A DNA stretch of 14,968 bases. Source: Planctomycetota bacterium. Its GTDB lineage: Bacteria > Planctomycetota > Phycisphaerae > Phycisphaerales > SM1A02. The translations under genes were made by a program, and so were the position numbers. The notes beneath the pieces were generated by a model, which made no database searches, had not been told where the DNA came from, and worked only from the letters and a program-made list of their open reading frames with translations. This document shows, one piece after another, positions 6,338-13,787 of this stretch. The stretch spans positions 1 through 14,968 of the forward strand of contig JAPULD010000451.1 of NCBI GenBank assembly GCA_027295365.1, given 5' to 3'. Within the stretch, counting starts at the first letter, position 1. Each line of letters begins with the position of its first letter.

Positions 6338-9141
6338 GGACCTGGCTCTTCATCCACCGGCATCCGGGCTTTCCATTGGTTCGCCTCGTCGGGGCGACCC
6401 CAGATCTCGTAGAGTTTCACCACGAGTTCGATGAGTTTCTGCGTCCTTTGGTGTTCCTCGCCCAGGGTGTTGATGAAGAGGTCGTAGGATTTCAGGTAAG
6501 CCTGTTCCGCTTCCTCGAATCGCTGCAATTCCTTGAGCGACGAGCCCAACCCGCTCCAGGCCATGGCCTGTTGCCAGTGGGGTTCGCTGGGGAAGGCGAC
6601 CTCGAACCATGCGATCGCTTCCCTGAACAACTCGATCGCGCCCTCGTGGTCGCCCATGCGATCGACCGTAGTGGCGAGATTGAACAGCGTGTTGATCGCG
6701 TCGGGATGATCGGCCCCCAGCTTTTTGCGATCCAGTTCAAGCGTCTCCCTGAACAAGGGCACCGCGGCCTCGTAGCCGCCCATCCGAGAAAGCACGCTGG
6801 CGAGGTTGTTGAGCCCTTGGGCCACCTCGGGATGGTCGTCGCCGAAGATCTGCCGCCTCATGGCCAACGCCTCACGCAGAAATGGCAGGGCTTCTTCAAG
6901 CTTGCCCTGGCGGAACAACGCCACCGCGACGTTGTTGAGACTGATCGCCACGTGGGGATGGACTTCGCCAAAATGGGTAAGTCGGATGGCTAGGCTCTTG
7001 CGCTGCATCTGTTCCGCTTCTTCGGACCGGCTCGTTGCATTGAGGACCATGCCCAAGTTGCTGTAGCTGATGGCGATTTCTGGATCGTTTTCGTCCAGCA
7101 ATTCCAGTCGCACTTTCAGACCCTGGCGCAGATACGTCTCGGCCTCGTCGTACCGACCCTTGCGCCAGAGAACGTGCCCAAGGTTGTTGAGCCGATCGGC
7201 GACTTCTTCGCTCTTTTCGCCATAGTGTGCGCGATGCAATTCCAGAGCTTCGCGATACAAAGACTCGGCTTGGTCGAAGTCACCCTTCTGTTCAGTAAGC
7301 CAGGCCAGGTTGTTGATGCTTTGTGCGACATCGGGATGCTCATCGCCCAGCTCGGCGCGACGGATCGCCAGCGAATTTTCGATCATGGGCGTCGCCTCGT
7401 CGAACATCGCCAGATTCTGATAGACCTTGCCCATCGTGGTCATGAGCCTCGCCTGCACGAGGGGTTGATCGGCGAGTTCATCGCTGATCATGGACGCCCC
7501 ATTGTCGAGGATGTCTCGGGCGGTGACCGTTTCTCCCTTGGACCGGTTTGGGCCAGCGACCTTGAAGATGTCGGTGAGGAATTCAAGTGTCTGTTGAGCG
7601 GTCTCCGCTTCGAGATTCGCCTCGTCTCTCAGGGCGAGTGCCTCCCGCTGGGCATCCAAGGCCAAGTCCCGATCATGCATTGCGTCCATCTCGGCCAGTT
7701 CGGCACGGAGCCTTTGTTTCGTCGCCTCGTCCCGGAGGTCGAGAGCTTCCTTTCGAGCCGCAATAGCCGAGTCGCGCTCCGCCTTGGCGTCAATTTCGGC
7801 AAGTTCAGCACGATGCTTCTGTTGATAGGCCACGATCGCTTCGTAGGTCGCGAAGGCGGTTCCCCCGATGAGGCCCACGATGGCGACCAACACTCCGGCG
7901 ACGAGTGGCTTGTTTCGTCGCGCCAGCTTGTTCAGCTGGTACATCGCGCTGGCCGGGCGGGCGTTGATCGGCTCGTCCCGGAGGTAGCGTCTGAGATCCG
8001 TTCCCAATTGTGCCGCGGAGTCGTAACGTCGCTCCTTTACCTTCTCCATCGCCTTGGCGACGATCGTCTCGATGTCGCCCCGGTACTCAGGGTTGAGCGT
8101 GCCCAGCATGTCGGGCTCCCGCTCCTTGACGATCCGGGCGGCCTCGAGGGCCGAACATTTCGACAGCTCATGGGGAAGTTTTCCCGCGAGCATCTGGTAG
8201 AGGAGGACGCCCAGCGTGTAGACATCGCTCCGGGCGTCGATCTCGCTGAGATCGCCACTGATCTGTTCGGGACTCATGTAGGGAATCGTGCCGATGAGCT
8301 GCCCGGTGTCGGTCTGCAGCGTGGTGATCTGAAGATCGCCATTGGTGGCCCGGGCCACGCCAAAGTCCAGGACCTTTGGTTGCCCGATTGCTCTTTCGTT
8401 TGAGGATGAAACGGAGCTGCCGGAATTGGCGATTCCAGAGGTCGAATCCTCGGTGGAGTCCTGTACGAGAATGTTCGCCGGCTTCAGGTCGAGATGAATG
8501 ACGCCCTTCTGGTGAGCGTATTGTACGGCATCGCAGACCCGGGCCATCAGTTCCAGTCGTTGATGGCGATCAAGCTTCTGCTTCTGGGCGTACTCGGTGA
8601 TGGGCAACCCATTGATGTATTCCATCGCGAAGAAGGGTTGCTTGACGCCTTGATTGGGAGAAGTTCCCGCTTCGTAGATCCGGGCGATTCCCGGATGCTC
8701 CAGACGACCAAGCACCTGAACCTCGAATTCAAAACGGTTGAGCATGCGGCCCGAGGCGAACACGGAGCGGATGACCTTGAGCGCGACGGTGCGTTTGGGT
8801 TGTTCCTGTTGGGCTTCATAGACGATGCCCATGCCGCCTTCGCCGATCACGCGGATGATGCGATAGGGGCCGATCTGTTGAGGCATCGCTTCGGCAGAAC
8901 CACCTTGAAGTTCCAGGGCTTCATCAAGGGCGGCTTGGGCGAGGTGCCGAGGCCCACAAGAGGTGATGGTCTCCAGCCCGGCCAAAGGGGCGGCATCCTG
9001 GGCGAGCATGCGATTCACTTCGTCCCGAAGGTTGGCATCATCACCACAGGCCTCGACGAGGTATGTTTCGCGCGACTCCCCTTCGCGCTCGCACGCCTCG
9101 AGGAAGGTCGACTTCACTTGTTGGTATCGTTCATGATTCAC
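6334..9141 (-). CDS. Membrane-anchored Ser/Thr protein kinase with TPR sensor region
   Basis: The product is 935 residues. After about 90 N-terminal residues comes a Hanks-type kinase domain: Gly loop GEGGMGIVYEA (near 100-107), ALK lysine K122, catalytic loop HLDLKPANI (D218, N223), DFG D259, SPE near 290-292. The arginine of HRD is Leu, so this is a non-RD kinase, and a Ser-rich insertion (about 229-248) lengthens the loop before DFG. One transmembrane helix follows (LVAGVLVAIVGLIGGTAFA, about 411-434), then a coiled coil built from a 35-residue tandem repeat, then about eight TPRs of the 42-residue kinesin-light-chain type to the C-terminus. The GTG start at 9141 is chosen because it overlaps the sigma factor stop as GTGA. 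It is co-transcribed with that sigma factor and probably regulates it. The TPRs would face the periplasm in a single-pass arrangement. Confidence 0.9.
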   Translation of the reverse strand: MNHERYQQVKSTFLEACEREGESRETYLVEACGDDANLRDEVNRMLAQDAAPLAGLETITSCGPRHLAQAALDEALELQGGSAEAMPQQIGPYRIIRVIGEGGMGIVYEAQQEQPKRTVALKVIRSVFASGRMLNRFEFEVQVLGRLEHPGIARIYEAGTSPNQGVKQPFFAMEYINGLPITEYAQKQKLDRHQRLELMARVCDAVQYAHQKGVIHLDLKPANILVQDSTEDSTSGIANSGSSVSSSNERAIGQPKVLDFGVARATNGDLQITTLQTDTGQLIGTIPYMSPEQISGDLSEIDARSDVYTLGVLLYQMLAGKLPHELSKCSALEAARIVKEREPDMLGTLNPEYRGDIETIVAKAMEKVKERRYDSAAQLGTDLRRYLRDEPINARPASAMYQLNKLARRNKPLVAGVLVAIVGLIGGTAFATYEAIVAYQQKHRAELAEIDAKAERDSAIAARKEALDLRDEATKQRLRAELAEMDAMHDRDLALDAQREALALRDEANLEAETAQQTLEFLTDIFKVAGPNRSKGETVTARDILDNGASMISDELADQPLVQARLMTTMGKVYQNLAMFDEATPMIENSLAIRRAELGDEHPDVAQSINNLAWLTEQKGDFDQAESLYREALELHRAHYGEKSEEVADRLNNLGHVLWRKGRYDEAETYLRQGLKVRLELLDENDPEIAISYSNLGMVLNATSRSEEAEQMQRKSLAIRLTHFGEVHPHVAISLNNVAVALFRQGKLEEALPFLREALAMRRQIFGDDHPEVAQGLNNLASVLSRMGGYEAAVPLFRETLELDRKKLGADHPDAINTLFNLATTVDRMGDHEGAIELFREAIAWFEVAFPSEPHWQQAMAWSGLGSSLKELQRFEEAEQAYLKSYDLFINTLGEEHQRTQKLIELVVKLYEIWGRPDEANQWKARMPVDEEPGP
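7603..7812 (-). repeat. Tandem 105-bp coding repeat in the kinase stalk
   Basis: Two consecutive 35-residue units, RAELAEIDAKAERDSAIAAR.. (7812-7708) and RAELAEMDAMHDRDLALDAQ.. (7707-7603), share about two thirds of their residues in the first thirty. They sit right after the transmembrane helix and have the look of a coiled-coil stalk expanded by duplication. Confidence 0.75.
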
Positions 9142-9713
9142 GTTTCGTCGTTCCGGGTAAGACGTCCTGACAACCAGGCTCGGGCGGCTCGCCATTCTCG
9201 CTCGATCGTGGATGTCGAGATGCCCAGTTCCTCCGAAGTCTCGTCGATGGTCAGGCCCCCGAAGAATCGCAACTCCACGATCCTGGCCTGTTGCTCGTCG
9301 AGGGTGGCGAGTTCATTCAATGCCTCATCGAGATCGAGCACGTCGATGTCATGCGTCTTATGGTCGTAGACACCCGAAAGCGTGACGCGCTCCCATCCTT
9401 CGCCTCGCTTGGCGGCGTTCTTTTTTCGTGCATGATCGATCAGCAGTTGACGCATCGCCTTGGCCGCCACGGCAAAGAAATGCACGCGGTTGTGATAGCT
9501 GGGGTTCTCCTGCTGAACCAATTTCATGTACGCCTCATGGACCAGCGCCGTGGGCTGCAGCGTGTGCCCCGGGTCCTGGCGTTTGATGTAACTACTGGCC
9601 AGTACTCTCAATTCTTCATAAACGACCGACAGCAACCGCTCGTAGGCGGATTCATCACCCGCCTTGAGTTCATTCAGGGTGTTTGTGATGTCGTGTGGAT
9701 TGGTCGATCCCAT
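9138..9713 (-). CDS. ECF-like RNA polymerase sigma factor, planctomycete type
   Basis: The product is 191 residues. Region 2 spans roughly residues 15-97 and includes HTLQPTALVHEAYMKLV and FFAVAAKAMRQLLIDHARKK, the signature of the sigma-70 ECF-like family (PF07638 type) abundant in Planctomycetota. Region 4 spans about 130-185 with the helix-turn-helix LTIDETSEELGISTSTIEREW, which would read the -35 element. The ATG at 9713 has AAGGA seven bases upstream. No anti-sigma factor is nearby. Instead its stop codon overlaps the GTG start of a transmembrane kinase, the arrangement in which kinase phosphorylation is thought to control such sigma factors. The target promoters cannot be read from this window. 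Confidence 0.93.
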   Translation of the reverse strand: MGSTNPHDITNTLNELKAGDESAYERLLSVVYEELRVLASSYIKRQDPGHTLQPTALVHEAYMKLVQQENPSYHNRVHFFAVAAKAMRQLLIDHARKKNAAKRGEGWERVTLSGVYDHKTHDIDVLDLDEALNELATLDEQQARIVELRFFGGLTIDETSEELGISTSTIEREWRAARAWLSGRLTRNDET

Positions 9714-9835
9714 TGCTGCTTCCTTACCCCAGTTGGTTTCTTGAAGCTGCAGGATACCTCACGAGATGCTGTTTCGAGCCATTCAAGGGTGAATACCCCC
9801 TTTCCTTAAAGACAAACGTCTTCGTGGCCCGGACT

Positions 9836-9859
9836 CCATCACCAAAAAAAAGATGATGG
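9836..9859. promoter_or_regulatory. Inverted repeat with A8 tract in the divergent gap
   Basis: CCATCA (9836-9841) and TGATGG (9854-9859) form a perfect 6-bp inverted repeat around a loop that contains eight consecutive A residues; the flanks extend it imperfectly. It lies in the 219-base gap between the sigma factor gene (-) and the haemoglobin-methyltransferase gene (+), where an operator for either could lie. No clear -10/-35 pair was recognised elsewhere in this gap. The function is a guess. Confidence 0.2.
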
Positions 9860-9932
9860 TATCCTCATCGCGATTGCGTACATCATTGGGAGGCCGATCG
9901 GAATCGGTTTCAGGCTCATATCGAGAATTGCG

Positions 9933-11132
9933 ATGGACGAATCACTCTTCAAACGACTGGGCGGGCAACAAGCCGTGGATACCGCGGTGGAAGTCCTCTA
10001 TCGAAGGGTCCTCGATGACCCTCGATTGAACGGGTTCTATGAAGGGATCGACCTCGACAAACTGCTGATGAAGCAGAAAGTTTATATGTCCTACGCCCTG
10101 GGCGGGCTGCGGCGATACCCGGGGCGATCGATTCGGCGAGTCCATTCGCCTCTTGTCGAACTGGGACTAGTCGATGAGCATTTCGACGCCTTCCTGGAGC
10201 ATGTTGATCTCACCCTCGAAGAGTTACAGGCGCCAAACGACCTGAAGCACGACATGGGCGAGGTCTTCGAACGAATTCGAAGTGACGTATTGTGCCGTCT
10301 GCCTGAGGCGGGCGGTCAGCCATTGAAACACTCTTCCATCACGGTTGGACAAGGACCCACCATCATGAAACGCTTCGCAATGCTGACGTATGGCGTCGTG
10401 AGTTACGCCCTCTTCTTCGCTGTGTTCTGTTATGCCTATGGCTGGGTGGGCAACATCCTGGTGCCGCTGTCGATCGACTCGGCCCCCGCAGTTCCGCTGG
10501 GGGCGGCTCTTCTGGTCAACGTGGCCCTCTTGGCGATATTCGCCATCCAGCACAGCGTGATGGCCCGCCCCACCTTCAAGAAATGGTGGACGACGATTAT
10601 TCCCGAAGCATCAGAACGCAGCACGTATGTGCTCATCTCAAGCGTGCTCATGATCGTCATGTTCTGGCTCTGGCAGCCCATGGGGGGCGTGATCTGGGAG
10701 GTGCAGAATACTGTCGCTCGAGGTGTCCTGCTCGGGATCTTCACGTCGGGCTGGGTGCTCATCCTGCTTTCGTCGTTCTCGATCAATCACTTCGATCTCT
10801 TCGGGCTCCGCCAGGTCTGGTTGTACTTTCAAGGCAAGCCCTACACGCAGCTGAAATTTGACGTTCCGATCCTTTACAAGTTCGTCCGTCATCCCCTGTA
10901 CGTGGGCTGGCTGCTCGCCTTCTGGATGACGCCCAAGATGACCGTGGCCCATTTGGTGTTCGCAATCGTGACCACCTTGTACATTCTTGTCGCGATCCAG
11001 CTTGAGGAGCGCAACCTCGAGGACGCCTTGCCGGGTTACTCGGACTACAAGAAACGCACGCCCATGCTGATCCCGTTCACCAAGCGTGGCAGGAAGACGT
11101 CGGGCGAGAAGACCCAAACGAAAGTCGCCTGA
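9933..11132 (+). CDS. Truncated haemoglobin - MddA-like S-methyltransferase fusion
   Basis: The product is 399 residues in one uninterrupted frame. Residues 1-120 are a group I truncated haemoglobin: LFKRLGGQQAV start, Tyr23 in VLYRRVL at the B10 position, ALGG(60)RRYPGRS and proximal His71 in RRVHSPL. After a linker of about 24 residues, 145-399 form an integral membrane protein of the isoprenylcysteine-methyltransferase/NnrU superfamily. It has five or so hydrophobic helices, the SAM-binding signature RHPLYVGW (319-326), EER (358-360), and the phrases SINHFDLFGLRQVW and FWMTPKMTVAH, which match MddA, the methanethiol S-methyltransferase that makes dimethyl sulfide. A second start at 10365 (M145) with AAGGA nine bases upstream could also give free MddA. 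The first ATG has only a weak ribosome site. The gene is monocistronic and closed by its own terminator. The methyl acceptor is inferred from family likeness only. Confidence 0.88.
   Translation: MDESLFKRLGGQQAVDTAVEVLYRRVLDDPRLNGFYEGIDLDKLLMKQKVYMSYALGGLRRYPGRSIRRVHSPLVELGLVDEHFDAFLEHVDLTLEELQAPNDLKHDMGEVFERIRSDVLCRLPEAGGQPLKHSSITVGQGPTIMKRFAMLTYGVVSYALFFAVFCYAYGWVGNILVPLSIDSAPAVPLGAALLVNVALLAIFAIQHSVMARPTFKKWWTTIIPEASERSTYVLISSVLMIVMFWLWQPMGGVIWEVQNTVARGVLLGIFTSGWVLILLSSFSINHFDLFGLRQVWLYFQGKPYTQLKFDVPILYKFVRHPLYVGWLLAFWMTPKMTVAHLVFAIVTTLYILVAIQLEERNLEDALPGYSDYKKRTPMLIPFTKRGRKTSGEKTQTKVA
10351..10367 (+). promoter_or_regulatory. Possible internal ribosome binding site and start for the MddA part
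   Basis: AAGGA (10351-10355) lies nine bases before an in-frame ATG (10365-10367) located exactly at the expected N-terminus of an MddA-type protein (MKRFAMLTYG). It could allow a separate 255-residue methyltransferase to be made from the same message. Its position in the linker may be a relic of two once separate genes. Confidence 0.35.
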
Positions 11133-11156
11133 TTACGACGACCTTGTCCAACCGAC

Positions 11157-11187
11157 CCGGATGGCGATCTACGTCATCCGGATTTTT
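11157..11187 (+). terminator. Rho-independent terminator of the haemoglobin-MddA gene
   Basis: A 10-bp stem (11157-11166 with 11172-11181, one G-U pair) with a five-base loop is followed by ATTTTT. It lies about 25 bases past the stop codon of the fusion gene. The rest of the gap to 11301 shows nothing that would clearly terminate the convergent gene. Confidence 0.88.
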
Positions 11188-11301
11188 GTGTCAGGGGATG
11201 ACTCCGGAGAGGTCACGTGGTCGATCAAATCGATTGTGCAAAACGAGTCCGTCGGAATCCCCGCTCCAGATCGACAACGTCCATATTTTCCGACGATTCC
11301 A

Positions 11302-13605
11302 TTACGTCTGCCACATCGAGTCAATCATCCATTTCTTCGGCATTCTCTCGCCCGGCAAATCCGGTGATCGATAGGTGATACCGTCTTCACCGATCCGGTG
11401 AACATGCCAATAGGCGTTCTTTTCGAAGAGAATCCAGGGGGCCAGAGAAATGAATTTCCCTTGGACTTGAAGATTGAAATAGCATTGACCTTCAGGAGTC
11501 GAGCCGTAAGGCGATTCCGCAGGTTTCTCGATCTCCTGTATGCAATAATCTGAAGAAGGTCCCGTCAACGGCTGCTTCGTCACCAACACGAGATCCTCTA
11601 CCGTCTCCATATTTCTCAGGTGGAAGAGATCCGATTCGTACAAGCCTTTGGTGAGTTCGATCGTGGTCGACAATTGTTCGATGATCAACTTGGTATTTCG
11701 GATGTTCTCTTCATCTGTCCCTTGGTAGGAATGAGCCCAATTGTTTCTTCGGTCTTTCAGGGCCTCGCGCAAGACCGTCAATTCACCTTTGGGCAAGTTC
11801 GAGATCGACGCAATCAAGGGCCGCAGGGACGAAGGTATTTTCCTGGAATGGCCAGTCCAATTCTTGCAAAGGCTGGCTCGTAGCCTTTGATTCACATAAA
11901 CCACTGTGGAAGGAGTGAAATTAATATTCCCGTCCTGATCGCGATTCAGGCCAAGGACGATCTCTCTGAGATTATTCGGATCGATCACACGGAGGGCGGC
12001 CGCCAGAATCGAAGTCTCGTGCAGGAGCATGAATTCTTCAGCCGATCGAAGAATATCAAATGCGTCCGTCGAACTGGAAGTCTTTTTCAAACGTTCAAGA
12101 GACTTGATCAGCGGTATGGGAAGGTGGCGGCCGCAATAGATGCCATCCAGCTTGATTCGCTGGCGACCAAGTTGAAAGGCACGAAAGGAACCGGCTGCAA
12201 TCTCTCGAACAATGTCTTCCAATTCACGAAAGAGTACATCTTCATACCAAGGGGGTGTCTTGGTCACCAGGTCGCTGATGTAACCGATGTAAGCATTCGC
12301 CCTTTCAATGTCATCTCCAAGGTCATTCGCAAATTTGACGAGTTGGTCATGCCTTTCCAGCAGATTTCTGCGTGTTTCGGCATTCGGCCATGGTATCGAC
12401 AGATCGCCAAGGATCGTTTCGTTGATGATGGGTTTGTTGATCGGGCTGAACGATTTGCATCGTATCTGATCGAGAATCGCCGGATCGTGGAACGTCAACT
12501 CAAGATATCGAAGATCATCGGCGTCGATCTCGATACAGTTCTCGTCAAGCTTGTCTCCGGATTCCGACTCCGCGACGATGAGTTCATTTTCAGAAACCTG
12601 ACAGCGAGCATAGAGCCTTTCCGGATGGCGAGCCTGGCCGGCATCCCGTCTCTCAATCAGGTGACAGACCTCCCGAACCCGCTTGATGGGATAGCCGGTT
12701 GCCTCGATTCCACTTGAAAGACCGTCGATCGTCACCTGGTCATCCGGTACGGTCCAGGATCCCAGCTTCAGGAGATCCTGGGAGGTCACGAATCGATCAT
12801 CATCCGATCGCTCGGATTGGCCGGAAGCGATACGTAGCAGTTGTTCGGCAAATTCCGAACACGTGGCCAGGCGGTGAGTGTCATGCTCGTTCAGTCTGCG
12901 AAAATGGGTGACCCGGGGAGGCCAGTCCTCCTTGATATATTTGCCTAAACAATTGCCCCAACTCGAAAATAATGTAAGAGTGACGTGGTCTCCGTCGTCC
13001 GAAACGTTGGCTTCTGATTCCGCCTCGACTTCCCAGATGAAGACGGGTCGATTCGCACCCCGATCCGTGAAGATCGAATCATGAAATCGATGGGGATGCG
13101 TGCGAAGAAGCATCTCCCGGCGGGCGATCAGATTGACGTCATCCGCGAGAGCCGATCTCGGGATCGCGTAGAGGCCAGAGTGAGGATAAAAACAGTCGTG
13201 TGACAAAAGTCCAAAGCACAACGATGGATCGAGGCCTTCCAGATCATGGTCGCTCATCTGCCGATCGGGGGAAAGATCCTGCAAATCCAATTTGCAATCT
13301 GGGGGGATCGCAAAGATTCGCAAACATGATCCAACCCCTTCATGATTCCGCCACTCCGAATCCGCACGAAGCAGCGATTCCATCGACATGCCATCGTATA
13401 CGGGGATGATTCGCTGGAATTTCTTTACTTGTTCCTCGTAAGGAAATTCGAGCAAGCGGGGAGCCCATTTCTCGATTTCGTTTGCTTCTGGGCCGACGAT
13501 GAAGAGAACGGGATGCATGGAAAACGGCGAGACTCCGGAGTCCGCATTGAGCATATTTTCGATCAGGGGCAGCGTCAGAGAAAAGAACGATTCTCGTGTA
13601 GGCAT
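11302..13605 (-). CDS. Large protein with HsdS/TRD-like region and HEPN-like (Swt1-type) motif
   Basis: The product is 767 residues with no signal peptide or membrane helix. Residues about 280-425 look like a DNA target-recognition region of type I restriction S subunits. The phrase ILGDLSIPWPNAETRRNLLERHD matches the 'IPLPP..EQ..I...D' segment that ends such a domain and leads into a helix. Around 605-650 the sequence LREALKDRRNNWAHSYQ contains R620-x4-H625, the Rx4-6H motif of HEPN domains, in the RNxWAH form typical of Swt1-like HEPN proteins. A C-terminal part with FISLAPWILFEKNAYWHVHR (719-738) resembles small C-terminal beta modules of defence-type proteins. The N-terminal 270 residues are unrecognised, with no methyltransferase NPPY motif. 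AGGAAG eight bases upstream supports the ATG start. It is divergent from a small charged protein gene. A role in anti-phage defence or RNA handling is inference. Confidence 0.75.
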   Translation of the reverse strand: MPTRESFFSLTLPLIENMLNADSGVSPFSMHPVLFIVGPEANEIEKWAPRLLEFPYEEQVKKFQRIIPVYDGMSMESLLRADSEWRNHEGVGSCLRIFAIPPDCKLDLQDLSPDRQMSDHDLEGLDPSLCFGLLSHDCFYPHSGLYAIPRSALADDVNLIARREMLLRTHPHRFHDSIFTDRGANRPVFIWEVEAESEANVSDDGDHVTLTLFSSWGNCLGKYIKEDWPPRVTHFRRLNEHDTHRLATCSEFAEQLLRIASGQSERSDDDRFVTSQDLLKLGSWTVPDDQVTIDGLSSGIEATGYPIKRVREVCHLIERRDAGQARHPERLYARCQVSENELIVAESESGDKLDENCIEIDADDLRYLELTFHDPAILDQIRCKSFSPINKPIINETILGDLSIPWPNAETRRNLLERHDQLVKFANDLGDDIERANAYIGYISDLVTKTPPWYEDVLFRELEDIVREIAAGSFRAFQLGRQRIKLDGIYCGRHLPIPLIKSLERLKKTSSSTDAFDILRSAEEFMLLHETSILAAALRVIDPNNLREIVLGLNRDQDGNINFTPSTVVYVNQRLRASLCKNWTGHSRKIPSSLRPLIASISNLPKGELTVLREALKDRRNNWAHSYQGTDEENIRNTKLIIEQLSTTIELTKGLYESDLFHLRNMETVEDLVLVTKQPLTGPSSDYCIQEIEKPAESPYGSTPEGQCYFNLQVQGKFISLAPWILFEKNAYWHVHRIGEDGITYRSPDLPGERMPKKWMIDSMWQT

Positions 13606-13718
13606 GACGAAAACTTCCTGCGAAAGAAATGCCGATCATAATTGTGCTTGGAAACGGCAAGACTCATGCTAACCGATTTTCTGAGACGCCTGGCCTGCGA
13701 CTTCTCGAGTGAGGACGA

Positions 13719-13724
13719 TATACT
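13719..13724 (+). promoter_or_regulatory. Possible -10 element upstream of the small charged protein gene
   Basis: TATACT matches the -10 consensus at five of six positions and lies in the divergent gap between the HEPN-like gene and the small charged protein gene. The best -35 at 18 bases (CTGCGA) is poor. If transcription starts about 7 bases downstream, the ATG at 13734 would be nearly leaderless, whereas the ATG at 13788 would have a normal leader. Confidence 0.25.
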
Positions 13725-13787
13725 CAATTTGGCATGGCATTCTCGATGAGTCGGCCTGAGGTCCATGTGGGGAGATCGGGGCATCGA

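Noticed and set aside
7174..8403. 409-residue plus-strand frame opposite the kinase gene
   Set aside because: Complementary to conserved TPR, stalk and kinase sequence; no motif or ribosome site of its own.
9142..9195. Kinase start 18 codons upstream at 9195
   Set aside because: It would lie inside the sigma factor gene; the GTG at 9141 overlaps the sigma stop and matches the usual N-terminus of such kinases.
8494..9369. 291-residue plus-strand frame opposite the kinase and sigma factor genes
   Set aside because: Shadow of two clearly identified genes and of their junction.
9781..9794. ATTCA-AGGG-TGAAT small hairpin in the divergent gap
   Set aside because: Only 5 bp with no T-run or position that suggests a function.
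11887..12717. 276-residue plus-strand frame opposite the HEPN-like gene
   Set aside because: Antisense to the TRD-like and HEPN-adjacent coding region; no ribosome site or motif.
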